Source: Chitinophaga caseinilytica (GTDB lineage: Bacteria; Bacteroidota; Bacteroidia; Chitinophagales; Chitinophagaceae). From it: a stretch of 64,000 nt of DNA. Below, in pieces: positions 26,580-36,708 of this stretch. Below the pieces are notes generated by a model. It worked only from the letters and a program-made list of their open reading frames with translations. It was not told where the DNA came from and made no database searches. The stretch spans positions 2,587,001 through 2,651,000 of the forward strand of contig NZ_CP150096.1 of the NCBI RefSeq assembly GCF_038396765.1, written 5' to 3'. How positions within the stretch are numbered: position 1 is the first letter of the stretch; the number at the start of each line of letters is the position of its first letter. The position numbers were made by a program, and so were the translations under genes.

Positions 26580-29500
26580 TTAGTTAATCGCTACGTTTTG
26601 GGTCAGCTTGATCTTGTCTCCCAGTACCTGCAGGATGTACATACCGGTCGGGATGTTGGAAACATTCAGTTGGAAAGTATTGTTCCGGTTGTCGAGGCTG
26701 ATGTATTCATGATACACGCGTTGGCCGGAGGTGGAGAAGAGCATGATGCTCGCTTTTTGTCTTTCCATGACTGTAACGTTTACCTGCAGCGTGTTGCGGC
26801 TGCTGGCCCAGGCTTTCACGATGTCTTTCGGTTTTTCCGTCACCCTGAGCACACCGGCCACGGTAGTGATGTTGTAGTTACGGTCGATGCCGGTGGTGAT
26901 GGTGATGGGATAGCTTCCTGCGCGGCTGTATTCCGTGGCGGCCGTCCGCAGGATCACGGGAGCCGTGAGCGCGGAGGGGCCTTCGTTCAATACAAACCCG
27001 ATGTAAGTCGCGTTGAGGGCCGGGTTGGCGGCGCCAACTTCCTGGTTTTGTCGGCGGCCCTGATCGTCAATGGCGCTTTGGCTACCGTGAGCGTCCGGGT
27101 AACGGGCGTTGCGGGCAGCCATTCGTTGTTGCCGGCCTGGCGCGCCGTGATCACGGCGGTGCCTGCGCCTACGATGTGGAGCTGGCCATTGATGATGGTG
27201 GCCACGTTCGGATTGCCGCTGGTATACGTCACGGCCAGGTTCGAAGACGCGCTGGCACCCGCCGCGAAGTCGCCGTCGCCGTAGGTTTTCGGCGCGAGGT
27301 TCGGGAAGGTGATGGTTTGCGTCCGTGAGCGCGGCGTAACGGTCAGCGTGCCTGGAACGTAGGTCAGCGTATAATTGCCGGAAGCTGCGCCGGTCGCGGT
27401 GATCGGGTAGTTGCCGGGCGTGGAGTTGCGGTCGGCGGTAGTGGAAACGATGGGCGCGGTTTGCAGATCGCTGGCGTTGTCACCATTCACGAAACCGGTG
27501 TAACGAACGGTCAGTGGCGGATTGTCGGTGCCCTGGACTTTCGTCTTATCCTCGGCGGTGACGGTCAGCGAAGCTTTGGCGATGGCGAAGCTGTGAATGG
27601 CCGGTGTAGCGGCTTCCCAGTTGTTGTCGCCGGGCTGCTCTGCCCTGATCCGCGCGGTCCCTGCTTTGAGGATGCGGACCGTTGCGCCGGTAATTGCTAC
27701 GATATCCGGCGTTTCGCTTACAAAACGAACGGGCAGATTGGAAGTGGCGGCGGCGGTCAGCGCGAAATTGGCGTTGCCGTACACTTTATTGGCAGGTGCG
27801 GTAAACTGGAGCTGCTGTGCGCGCCGCGTGATGGTAAGATTGGCTTCGGTGTAGCTGAACTGGTAATTTTCAGCCGTGCCACCCGTCAACCGGATGCGGT
27901 AAACGCCCGCGGGCGATTGCTGGTTGGCCGGAGTGTTGACGATCGGCGCGGTCAGGATTACGCCTGCGTTTTCCCCCTTCACGAAACCTGTATACCGGAT
28001 ATCGATAGCGGGCATGGGATCGAGGTATACCTTGCTGGCGTTCTGCGGGCTGGCGGTGATGGTTGCCTTGGCGACCACGACCGACCGGGTTACCGCTGTT
28101 GCGGGCAGGTAGTCGTTATTGCCGTCCTGTTCCGCGCGGATGGTGGCCGTGCCGGCTTTGAGGATGTGTACCTGTCCGTTCACGATGCTGGCCACCGCAG
28201 GCGTGAGCGAAACGAGGCGTACCGCGAGTTGCGAGGAGGCGGTAGCTCCCGCCGCAAAGTCTGCGTCGCCGTACGTTTTGGCGGTGATCAGCGGGAAGGT
28301 GATGTTTTGCGTTTGTTTCGGTTTAGCCGTTACCGTGAGCGTACCGTTTACGTACTGCATGGTGTAGTTGGCGGCTGCTGCGCTTCCCGGGAAAATGGGG
28401 TAGCTGCCGGCCGGCGTGCTGGTGGTAACCGCAGTGGTGGGCGTGGCCCTTTGCGTGAGGACGTTCACCGTTTCATTTTTTACGAATCCGGTGTAAGTCA
28501 CGGTGAGCGCGGGATTGGTGGCGCCTTCCACTTTGGATTTATCGTCTGCCTTCACTTCCAGTGTAGCGCGGCGCACCACGAAAGTGCGGCTCACGTCCAG
28601 CGCAGGATCGAAGTCGTTGTCTCCGGCCTGGCTGGCGATGATCACAGCATTGCCGGAACCGAGGATGGTGACCTGCCCGTTGGTAATGGAAATAACGGCA
28701 GGGGTGGTTGTCCGGTAGGTGACGGGGAGCTGGGAGCTGGAAGTGCCGTCCAGCAGGATGTTCGCATCGCCATAAGTTTTATCGGCGATGGGCGTGAAGG
28801 TGATCGTTTGCGATTGTTTGGGGCGCGGCTGCACGAGCAGCGTGCCTTTGGTCATGGTAATCGCATAGTTCGGCGATGTGGCGCCGGTAACGGTAATATC
28901 GTACGTGCCGGGAGCGGGGGTGTTGCCGGCTGTGGAGGCCAATACGGCGGGCGTTGTCAGCACCGTGGGCTGTTCGCCATACACCAGGCCGATGTATTTC
29001 GCCGTGAAGGCGGGAACGGCCTGCCCCTGCGTCATTGTTTTATTTTCAGCGAGGATAGCCAGGTCGGCTTTGTTGACGGTAACGGTGATGGATACCGGCG
29101 GCGCGTCTTCCCAGGTCTGGTCGCCGGGACAGTTGGCGGTGATCCGTGCCGTGCCCGTGCCCTTGATCTGCAATTCCCCGTTCACGATCTGCGCTACACC
29201 GGTGTTATCGCTTTGGTAGAATACCTGCAATTGCGAGCTGGCGGTTGCGCGGAGGGCAACTGGCACCATGCCGTAGCGAAGCGCGGCGAGAGCCGGGAAG
29301 GTAATGGTTTGCGGCTTGCGCGGCGGCGGCTTGATGGTAAGGATGCCGGGGATATGGGTGATGGCGTAATTCGCGGCCTGGGCGCCGGAGATGCTGATGG
29401 TATAATCGCCCGGTGCGTCGCCGGTTTTGGCGGTGGTGCCCAGTTTTGGCTGGGTTTGCAGTACCGCGCTCGTTTCACCCAGCACGAATCCGGTGTAGGT

Positions 29501-32002
29501 AGCGGTAAGCGCCGGAATGGCGGCGTTGAAATCGATAGACTGGTTATCTGCCCGGATGGTCAGCGGCGCGCTGCCGATGCGGAGGGTTTTGCTCACGGGC
29601 GTGGCCGGTGCATAGGTGGCGTCTCCGTCCTGTTTTGCCGTGATGGTGATGGTTCCGGCTTTGAGGATGTGGACTTTCCCGTTAACGACTTCCGCGTATC
29701 CGGCGGTACTGAATTCATACGATACGGGCAGGTTCGAGCTGGCGGTGGCCTGCGGGTCGAAGTCGGCATCGCCGTATGTCAGTGTGGGAAGATCGGGGAA
29801 GGTGATGGTCTGCGTAGTCCCGGTTGTGGTGGCCGATCCCCGCAGCGGCGGTGTCGTGTAATAATAGAGGTTCGGCAGCATTTCGTACACGGCGAAATGA
29901 TAGTTGGTACCAGCCGTGAGGCCGGTGGCCGTGAACTCGCCGTTCGAAGTATATCCCAATACGAAATTCCCGTTGCCGAGGGAGCTTCCGGTGCCGTAGC
30001 CGGTTCCATCCTGCGGGTTCGCATCCACCGGTGCACCGATCTTGTAAACCACGAGCCTCCGCGCTCCACCACCTACGGTGAAGTTCAGTTTCATGGTGGT
30101 ATGTGCGATGTCGGTGAAGGTGAGGTTGCTCGCTTGCGGGCGGGCGTAATCGATGGTAGTGCCGCTGCCGTCGGTCATGGGATCGGCGGTGTAATAGAAA
30201 GGTTCCCCGTTGATCTCGTTATAGTTGATCACGCGGAAATGATAGGTGGTATTGGGTTCCAGGGTGTTGACGGTGGGAGCGTTCCAGGTGTCTGCATGAA
30301 TGACGAACTCACCGGGAGCGATCTCTTCGCCGTCTGCCCATTTCCAGCTGGGCCGGTATACTTTTTTGTCGACGGGGACTGCCGTAACGGGGGAGCCCTT
30401 CTTCCCGATCACCAGCAATTTCGTTCCGTTCCCCATGTTGCAGTAAACGCGCAGGGAGCTGATGGCGCGGCTGTCGATCTGAAGGCCGGAGGGGTGCGTC
30501 GTCGGTTTTGCCTGGGTAGTGGCGCTGAATGTGGCTGCGGGCTTAAGGTACATGGGGTTCACGGTGCCATTCGCTTCGTACAGGGCGAAGTGATAGGTGA
30601 CGCCTGCCTGCAGTTGGTATACCGTGGTCTGCGTGTACGCGCCCCAGCTCATCACGTAGTTGCCGTTCCCGATCTGTTGGCCGTACCCGAAGCTGGGATT
30701 GGCGGCATAAGCCTGAAACTCGTCTGGGGTAATATCCACAGGCGAGTTCGCTTTCGCGATGAGAAGGCGGTTGGCGCCATCACCCTTCGTCCATTTGAGG
30801 GTGAGCTGAAAAGCGCGGATATCATCGGCCGAAATGGCGGTAGGGCCGGTTGTAGGCGTAGTGAGCGTTTTAGTGGAACCTTCGCTGAACGCGGATGTGA
30901 GGTAATCGGGCGTGCTGGCGTCTTCATATTCGAAGGCGCGGAAATGGTACATGGTGCCCGGTTCCAGGCCGGTCACCGTTCCCAGCCAGTCTGTTCCGGC
31001 ATACACAACGAATTCGTCCGTCCCGAGCTTCGAGCCCTGGCCGAACACGGCGTTGGCCGTATAGGTAACGCCATCCTGCGGAACGGTGGTTACCGCAGCG
31101 CCTTTGCGGCCGATGACGAGGCGTTTGCTACCGTTCCCCGCAGGGAACAGCAGGCGGAACTGTTTGGTGTCGTGACTGTCGGAATACAGGTTGGTAGGTG
31201 GCTGTGTGGGTTCCGACGGCGTTTTGAAAGACCCCGTGGCGGCGGGCCTTGTATATGCGGGCGCATTGAAACCATTATACTCGTAAATGGCCACATGATA
31301 GGTGGTGTTGTTCTTGAACCCGTAAATGGTCTGGGTCTGCTGTGAACCATACCAGTTGTACACCACGTAGTTCCCGGTGCCTACCTGGTGCCCGTTACCG
31401 AAGGTGTAATTGGGATTGTAGAATTTGAATTCATCCGGGGTCGCGTCCACCGCACTGCCTTCCCTTACCACGATGATCCGGCCGTAGCCGTTCCCGTTCG
31501 TCCAGTTGAAAGTAGCCTTGCTGCCTGTCAGGTTGGTGAAGGTAAGTGTGGAGGCCTGCTGTGTGGGAGGCGCCATGGTGGCTTTGCTGCCGGTAAGGAA
31601 GCCGGAATTCAGGTATTCGGTCGTAGTGCCGGTACCGTTATATTCGAACACGGCGATGTAGTATTCCACACCGGATGTCAGCCCTGTCAGGCTGATCTGG
31701 TTGATATTACCGTCGCCGATCACGTATTCACCGGGTTTGATGGCCTCTCCCTGCCCGAAAGCGGCATCGGCGGTGTACGTTTTTCCGTCTTGCGGACGGG
31801 CAGACACGGGCTGGCCCGCCCGGGCGATGACGATGCGCCGCGCGCCGTCGCCACGCGTCCAGTAGAAGTTCAGATAATTCCCTTCAATGCCGTTCCAGAC
31901 AACATTGGTGGATGGCAGCGTAGGCGCTGCAGCATGTGTTTCCGTGAGGCTGCCGAACAGCAGCAGCACCAACGGGAGGATCCGTAGTAGTAGATGCTTC
32001 AT
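26580..32002 (-). CDS. giant secreted repeat protein (FN3-like and MBG repeats, T9SS sorting domain), one frameshift
   Basis: Joined across one missing base, the gene encodes about 1,807 residues: a signal peptide (1-24); six FN3-like repeats of about 115 residues (to about 730), each with an RRL/I-V-I-(A/G)-(R/K) strand and an F-x-Y-G closing strand; six MBG units of about 165 residues, each with TYGDADF-like and YTGFV-like parts; and a final T9SS C-terminal sorting domain (SGQRVYHEY, IPTGMYILQV). MBG and FN3 repeats are typical of long surface adhesins. The frame breaks at about 27038-27040, where AGGAAG should be AGGAAAG to continue VGAANPALNATYIGFV. Function as an adhesin or carbohydrate-binding scaffold is inferred. 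It is likely cotranscribed with susC, susD and porV. Confidence 0.85.
26830..29815 (-). repeat. six tandem MBG units inside the giant gene
   Basis: Each unit of about 495 bases encodes an ITFP...TYGDADF start, a SSNLPV segment, an (I/V)xNGxVxI(L/K)xAGT segment and a TKVxGxxNPALTVxYTGF segment. Similarity between units is high enough to allow recombination. Confidence 0.8.
29815..31925 (-). repeat. six tandem FN3-like units inside the giant gene
   Basis: Units of about 350 bases share WTxGxGARRLVIxxxGxPV, a DGxxYxAxxxFGxG middle and a TYHFAVYEYNG end. Confidence 0.8.
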
Positions 32003-32081
32003 GAGAGATGTGTTTGACTGGGGTTATGGCAGAAGGCTGCACGGGGGCAGCCTTCTGTGTTAATCGTTAATATTTTCAGGA

Positions 32082-33410
32082 TCAGCGGTTGGCTTCTGCT
32101 TCCGGCAGCGGAAGCTCTTTCCATACATTATCGTCGGGCCGGTCGATCGGCAGCTGTGCCAGCCTGTTGTACCGGCGCATGTCGATCCAGCGGTGGCCTT
32201 CTCCCCAAAGGGAATAGCGGCGTTGCTTCAGCATTTCGTTGATCACTTTGTCTTTGGTGTCCAGGTCGAGGCGGGCGGTCAGGCCGTGTCGCGTGCGGAT
32301 GATGTTGAGCGCATCTGCGGCGTTGGCGAGTTGGTTGCTTTGCGCTGCCGCTTCTGCGTAGATAAGGATCAGCTCTTCGTTCCGGATGATGGGGAAGGGC
32401 GATTCGAGAGACGCGCTGATGGGGAAATCGCGGGGGCTTTCAGGAAGATCGTCTACCGAAAGCGGTGTGGCGCGCGGCGCACTGGCTTTGTTGATCCGGT
32501 CGTCTCCCGCTTCCAGGTCCAGCGCGAAGCTCGGGTGGATGAGCCGGATGTTGGCGTCAGACATGTTATTGATGAACACATCGTTTTCCTCGTCGCCGCT
32601 GGCGGAAGAATAAAGGTGTTTAGGCCCGGTGTTCAGATTGGCGCCGGCCGTCTGGTCGATGAAGCTGGCGGTGAGGGCCGTGAGCGCGGCGCCCCATTGT
32701 TCGCGGTAAACAGCCACCCGGGCGGCAAGCGCGCGGTTGAACTTGCGGAAGCCGGCCACATCGTCGAAACCTTCAAATCCCGACGAAAGCTCAAACTCGA
32801 ATTCAGCGCTGTTCAGCAGTGTGTTGGCGTCGTCCAGCAGTTTGGCGATGCCTTCCAGGGCTTGCGCGCGGTTAACTTTGGGGCCGGGATTGTTGGGGTC
32901 GGTCACCTCCAGCCTGAGCCCATTGTCATAGCTGAGGTTCAATACCATCAACAGCTGGTGGGCCATGATGGTTTTAGCGTAAGCGTTGTATCCGTTGCGC
33001 TGCTGGTCGCGGGTGAGGGCTTTGGAATTCTTTACGCCTGTCATCAACAGGTTGCAGGTTTTGATGGTGTTGTACCGCATGGTCCAGGGCGTGCTGGCGA
33101 GGAAGTCGGCGCCGCTGATCACGAGCGATCCTTTGCCGAGCATGGAGCCCGAAAGCCGCGGGTCTGTCGTTGAATAACGGAAGAACTCCCGGCCGATAGA
33201 CCCGGTAATGTCGATATACAAACCCATCCGGCTCCGCATCGATGCTTCCACGCCGGTCACCAGGTTGTTCAATTCGCCGATCGTGGGGTTCTTGGTGATC
33301 TCCTCCATCGTAGGCGCGTTAGGGTTGGGGATCGCTTCGTTCTTGCATGCGCTGAATGCCAGACCGGCTGCGATGATAGATATGTAAAGGCTATTCTGTT
33401 TCATCTTCAT
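32082..33410 (-). CDS. SusD/RagB-family nutrient-binding lipoprotein
   Basis: SusD-type lipoproteins sit on the cell surface and close over the SusC pore to trap glycans or peptides. The 442-residue protein has a lipoprotein signal (AGLAFSACKN, Cys23), tetratricopeptide-like helical segments and the C-terminal GEGHRWIDMRRYNRL region typical of SusD. It is on the short side for the family (often 500 or more). It lies 14 bases after susC and 79 bases before the giant repeat gene. The ligand is unknown. Confidence 0.92.
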   Translation of the reverse strand: MKMKQNSLYISIIAAGLAFSACKNEAIPNPNAPTMEEITKNPTIGELNNLVTGVEASMRSRMGLYIDITGSIGREFFRYSTTDPRLSGSMLGKGSLVISGADFLASTPWTMRYNTIKTCNLLMTGVKNSKALTRDQQRNGYNAYAKTIMAHQLLMVLNLSYDNGLRLEVTDPNNPGPKVNRAQALEGIAKLLDDANTLLNSAEFEFELSSGFEGFDDVAGFRKFNRALAARVAVYREQWGAALTALTASFIDQTAGANLNTGPKHLYSSASGDEENDVFINNMSDANIRLIHPSFALDLEAGDDRINKASAPRATPLSVDDLPESPRDFPISASLESPFPIIRNEELILIYAEAAAQSNQLANAADALNIIRTRHGLTARLDLDTKDKVINEMLKQRRYSLWGEGHRWIDMRRYNRLAQLPIDRPDDNVWKELPLPEAEANR

Positions 33411-33424
33411 TTTCAGCTTTTGAA

Positions 33425-36334
33425 TTAAAAATTAACGGCAAGGTGTAACTGGAAACGCTTGGACGGCGGATAAGGCGCCACGTCGATGCCGGTCCCGAAA
33501 GTGGTACCGAAGTTGGACACCTCAGGGTCATAACCGCTGTAGTCGCTGATGGTCAAAACGTTGTTGGCCGAAGCGCCGATCTGCAGGTGCTCGATGCCTT
33601 TCCATTTCAACGGCACACGGTAAAACAGCGCGATCTCGCGGAGGCGGAGGTAAGTGCCGTCTTCGATGTACTGCGTTACGTCATCCTGGCGGGCAAGACC
33701 TTTCCGCACGCCTTTCTCGTTCAGCTCATCCCAATCTTTCGACATACGGCTGCCATCTCTCAGCAGGCGTGTCAGGTTGATGTTGTCGCCGCCTTTCTTG
33801 TAATGCAACAGCGCGCGGAAGGTGAAGTTCTGCAGGAAAGTCACTTCGTTCGTCCAGTTCGCCTGGAAGTCGGGCTCGGAATTGCCGACAGAAGACAGCT
33901 GGCCGTCTGCGTTGTTGATCTTGATCTGCGTTACCGGTTTGCCTTTCTCGATGTAGTAAGTGCCGTAGGTATTGCCGAAGCCGTCGCCCTGGTCGAAGGT
34001 GGGCACGTCCAGCGTCAGCACTTTGGAGCGGTTGAGCCAGAAGTTCGCGCCGGTAGACCAGCGGATGGCGCGCACGCTCACCGGCGTGGCGCGCACGGAA
34101 AGCTCGATGCCGCGGTTGCGCAGCGATCCGCCGTTGATCCATTTGGTGGCAAAGCCGGTGGAAGAAGGCCAGTCGGCCGCTACCAGCAGGTCTTTGATGA
34201 CTTTGTTATAGAAAGTTCCCTCGAAAGTGAGCCTGCCGTTAAACAGTGCGATGTCTACACCGCCTTCCAGCTCCGTCTGCCGTTCGGAATTGATGTCGGG
34301 GTTGCCGAGCGTGAGGCTGGTGCTGGTGCCGGGAAGCCCGCCGATGTTGCTGCCGGGCATGAGGGTAAAGCGGCTGTTGAAAGTGGGGAAGCCGCTGCTC
34401 TCGCCATAAGCCACGCGCAGCTTCAGGTCGGAAAGAATGGAACTGTTCCAATCGGCCATCCGCGTGATATTCCAGGACACGTTGGCTTTGGGGTACAGGT
34501 TGTATTTCTTGTGGTCACCGTTGTTGGTCGATTTGTCGAGACGCAGGCCGGCCGTTACGTTCAGGAATTCGTTGAAGGCAAATTCTTCCTGGAAGAAAAA
34601 GCCATCGTTCCGGTACGATTGCCGTGTTTGCTGGGCGCGCACCTGTGCGGCTTGTCCCTGGCCGGTTTGCGAGCCGATGAGCCTTTGCGCCAAACTGATG
34701 AGCTGGTCGTAATTGCCGTATTCGTGCGTAATACCGAGCGTGGTGGTAAAGATGCTTTTGCCTGCGCCCGGCGTGAAGGTGTTCACGAGGAAGCCGGCCC
34801 AGCTGGTGTTGATGTCAAAAATATTTCCCTGGATGTTCCTGCCGCCGGTTTCGCCTTCGATGTTGAGGATCGCGGGGAAAAGCAGGGAGGTTTTGGTATT
34901 GTAGAAATCCACCCCGGCGCGGCCGATGAAGCGCGTTACCGACGATTGCGATTGCTGGAGCAGTGCTTCTGCGTTCAGTCCGTTGATGGTACGGTTCACC
35001 TTTTCATTGTTCTTCATGTGCGCGATGGTCTGCAGGAAGTTGGGGACCCCGGGGTCGGGGAAGTTGCCCTGTGCGTCTGCGTGCAGCTCCCGGTAAGGGA
35101 TCGCGCTGGTGAGGCCGCCGCCAACGGTAATGCCGTTGTTGTCGTTATTGAACAGGCCGCGGTCGGCTGCCGTGTTCATGTAAGAGCTGGAAAGGCTGAA
35201 TTTCAACCGGTCGGAAACGCGGTGGTTGATGTTGAAACGGATGCTGTTGTTGGAATAGCCGGTGTTGTCGACGATACCATCTTCTTTCCGCATACCGCCC
35301 GAAATATGGAACTGCGTTTTTTCATTACCGCCGCTTACGCTCAGGTTGGTGTTGCGGAGGAAACCCTTGTTCCCGAACACTTCCTTCTCATAATCGTACA
35401 AACGGCCGTTCGCTTCGGCGGTCCTCCAGCGGTTGATGTTCCAGCGGCGGGCCGTGAGGTCTGCGTCAGACAGCTCGAGGTCGGTGCCCAGCAGTTTGAT
35501 GGCCGACGATTGGCCGATATCCTGGTTGAATGCGAACCGGGTTTTACCGGCGCGGCCGCGCTTGGTGGTGATGATCACCACACCGGCGGAGGCCTGCGAA
35601 CCATAGATCGCGGAAGCGGAAGCGCCTTTGAGGATCTCCACATTTTCGATATCCGCGGGGTTGATATCTGCGATACGGGATGTGGAGTTGTCTTGTGTTG
35701 ACGTGGCGCTGCCGCCCGGAGAAGCCAATGTTACGGCGTTGAGGCCGGTAGAGCTGGCGCGGTTAGACACCACAACGCCGTCGATCACGAACAGCGGCTG
35801 GATCGTTCCATAAATAGAGGATGCACCGCGCAGTTTAAAGGAAAGGCCGCCGCCCGGTGCGCCGGAGTTAGCCACGATGTTGGCGCCGCTGATCTTCCCG
35901 CTGAGCGCCGCGTCGAAAGTCTGCGCAGGCGCCGCGCCGGTCAGCTCCTTGGCGGAAACGGTAGACACGGAGTTGGCCGCATTCCTCCTTTTAACCGTGG
36001 TAGCCAGGCCCGTCACGATCACTTCGTCGAGCTTGGCGATGTCGTCTTCCAGTACCACCTGCAACGGTTCGGCAGGATTGGCGGCAACGGTGACAGATTT
36101 GAAACCGGTAAAATTGATGGTGAGTTTGGTACCGGCGGCCACGTCCAGTTCGAACCGGCCTTCGGCATTGGTAACCGCGCCCTGGCGGCCTTTCTGCGCT
36201 ACCACGCTGGCGCCCGGTAACGGATTTCCGGCCACATCCGTGACCCTCCCCTTAACGGTTTGATTTTGTGCTTGCATGACAAGCGGAAGTAACAGGCATA
36301 AGAGTGATAGGATGCCTTTGAGCTTTTTTCTCAT
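33425..36334 (-). CDS. SusC/RagA-family TonB-linked outer-membrane transporter
   Basis: The 969-residue protein has a signal peptide (about 1-22), an N-terminal carboxypeptidase-D-like regulatory domain (KGRVTDVAGNPLPGASVV), a TonB box region (DEVIVTG), a plug domain with LRGASSIYG and PLFVIDGVVV, ILKGASASAIYGSQASAGVVIITTK split over about 255-280, and a beta-barrel ending in LHLAVNF. It imports oligomers across the outer membrane with TonB energy and SusD. No sigma/anti-sigma pair or hybrid sensor is adjacent. First gene of the susC-susD-giant protein-porV run. Confidence 0.95.
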   Translation of the reverse strand: MRKKLKGILSLLCLLLPLVMQAQNQTVKGRVTDVAGNPLPGASVVAQKGRQGAVTNAEGRFELDVAAGTKLTINFTGFKSVTVAANPAEPLQVVLEDDIAKLDEVIVTGLATTVKRRNAANSVSTVSAKELTGAAPAQTFDAALSGKISGANIVANSGAPGGGLSFKLRGASSIYGTIQPLFVIDGVVVSNRASSTGLNAVTLASPGGSATSTQDNSTSRIADINPADIENVEILKGASASAIYGSQASAGVVIITTKRGRAGKTRFAFNQDIGQSSAIKLLGTDLELSDADLTARRWNINRWRTAEANGRLYDYEKEVFGNKGFLRNTNLSVSGGNEKTQFHISGGMRKEDGIVDNTGYSNNSIRFNINHRVSDRLKFSLSSSYMNTAADRGLFNNDNNGITVGGGLTSAIPYRELHADAQGNFPDPGVPNFLQTIAHMKNNEKVNRTINGLNAEALLQQSQSSVTRFIGRAGVDFYNTKTSLLFPAILNIEGETGGRNIQGNIFDINTSWAGFLVNTFTPGAGKSIFTTTLGITHEYGNYDQLISLAQRLIGSQTGQGQAAQVRAQQTRQSYRNDGFFFQEEFAFNEFLNVTAGLRLDKSTNNGDHKKYNLYPKANVSWNITRMADWNSSILSDLKLRVAYGESSGFPTFNSRFTLMPGSNIGGLPGTSTSLTLGNPDINSERQTELEGGVDIALFNGRLTFEGTFYNKVIKDLLVAADWPSSTGFATKWINGGSLRNRGIELSVRATPVSVRAIRWSTGANFWLNRSKVLTLDVPTFDQGDGFGNTYGTYYIEKGKPVTQIKINNADGQLSSVGNSEPDFQANWTNEVTFLQNFTFRALLHYKKGGDNINLTRLLRDGSRMSKDWDELNEKGVRKGLARQDDVTQYIEDGTYLRLREIALFYRVPLKWKGIEHLQIGASANNVLTISDYSGYDPEVSNFGTTFGTGIDVAPYPPSKRFQLHLAVNF

Positions 36335-36656
36335 TTGCGTTTGTTTTGATTGAAGCGATGAATCGTTTACCCGTGTATAGCTTGTGTGATTGCATGATTA
36401 GGGTGCATGGTCCTTTCGTATTGGCTGATATTTATCCTTCAGGGTCAGATTGATTTGTAAATGTAATCCCCGCCCCGCCTACGGGAATTTGCGGCGGATG
36501 CGAGTTGCGGGATGAATTGACTGAAGCGGCGGATTTGATGGCTGAAGAGGGCCGGCGCGCAAACGAGGGATAGGGTATTTGACGTTTCGTCCGTCAAAAT
36601 GAAGGGCTTATCGTTAATAAAACATCGTTAAAGCGGCATTTCGCCGGAAATGAAAA
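36335..36656. other. intergenic region upstream of susC
   Basis: It must hold the susC promoter, but no TAnnTTTG box is clear. A small inverted repeat (TTTGACG/CGTCAAA, 36578-36598) is the only structure noticed. No gene was recognised. Confidence 0.4.
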
Positions 36657-36681
36657 AGCCCCGGCAAAATGTGCCGGGGCT
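36657..36681 (-). terminator. terminator after the Gfo/Idh/MocA oxidoreductase
   Basis: AGCCCCGGC pairs with GCCGGGGCT; the minus strand continues TTTTTC. Confidence 0.8.
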
Positions 36682-36708
36682 GTCTTTCAATATGTTAGCT
36701 GTTACGGA

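Noticed and set aside
27461..31345. 1,294-codon plus-strand frame opposite the giant repeat gene
   Set aside because: The minus strand encodes recognisable FN3/MBG repeats; the plus frame is a shadow with no motif.
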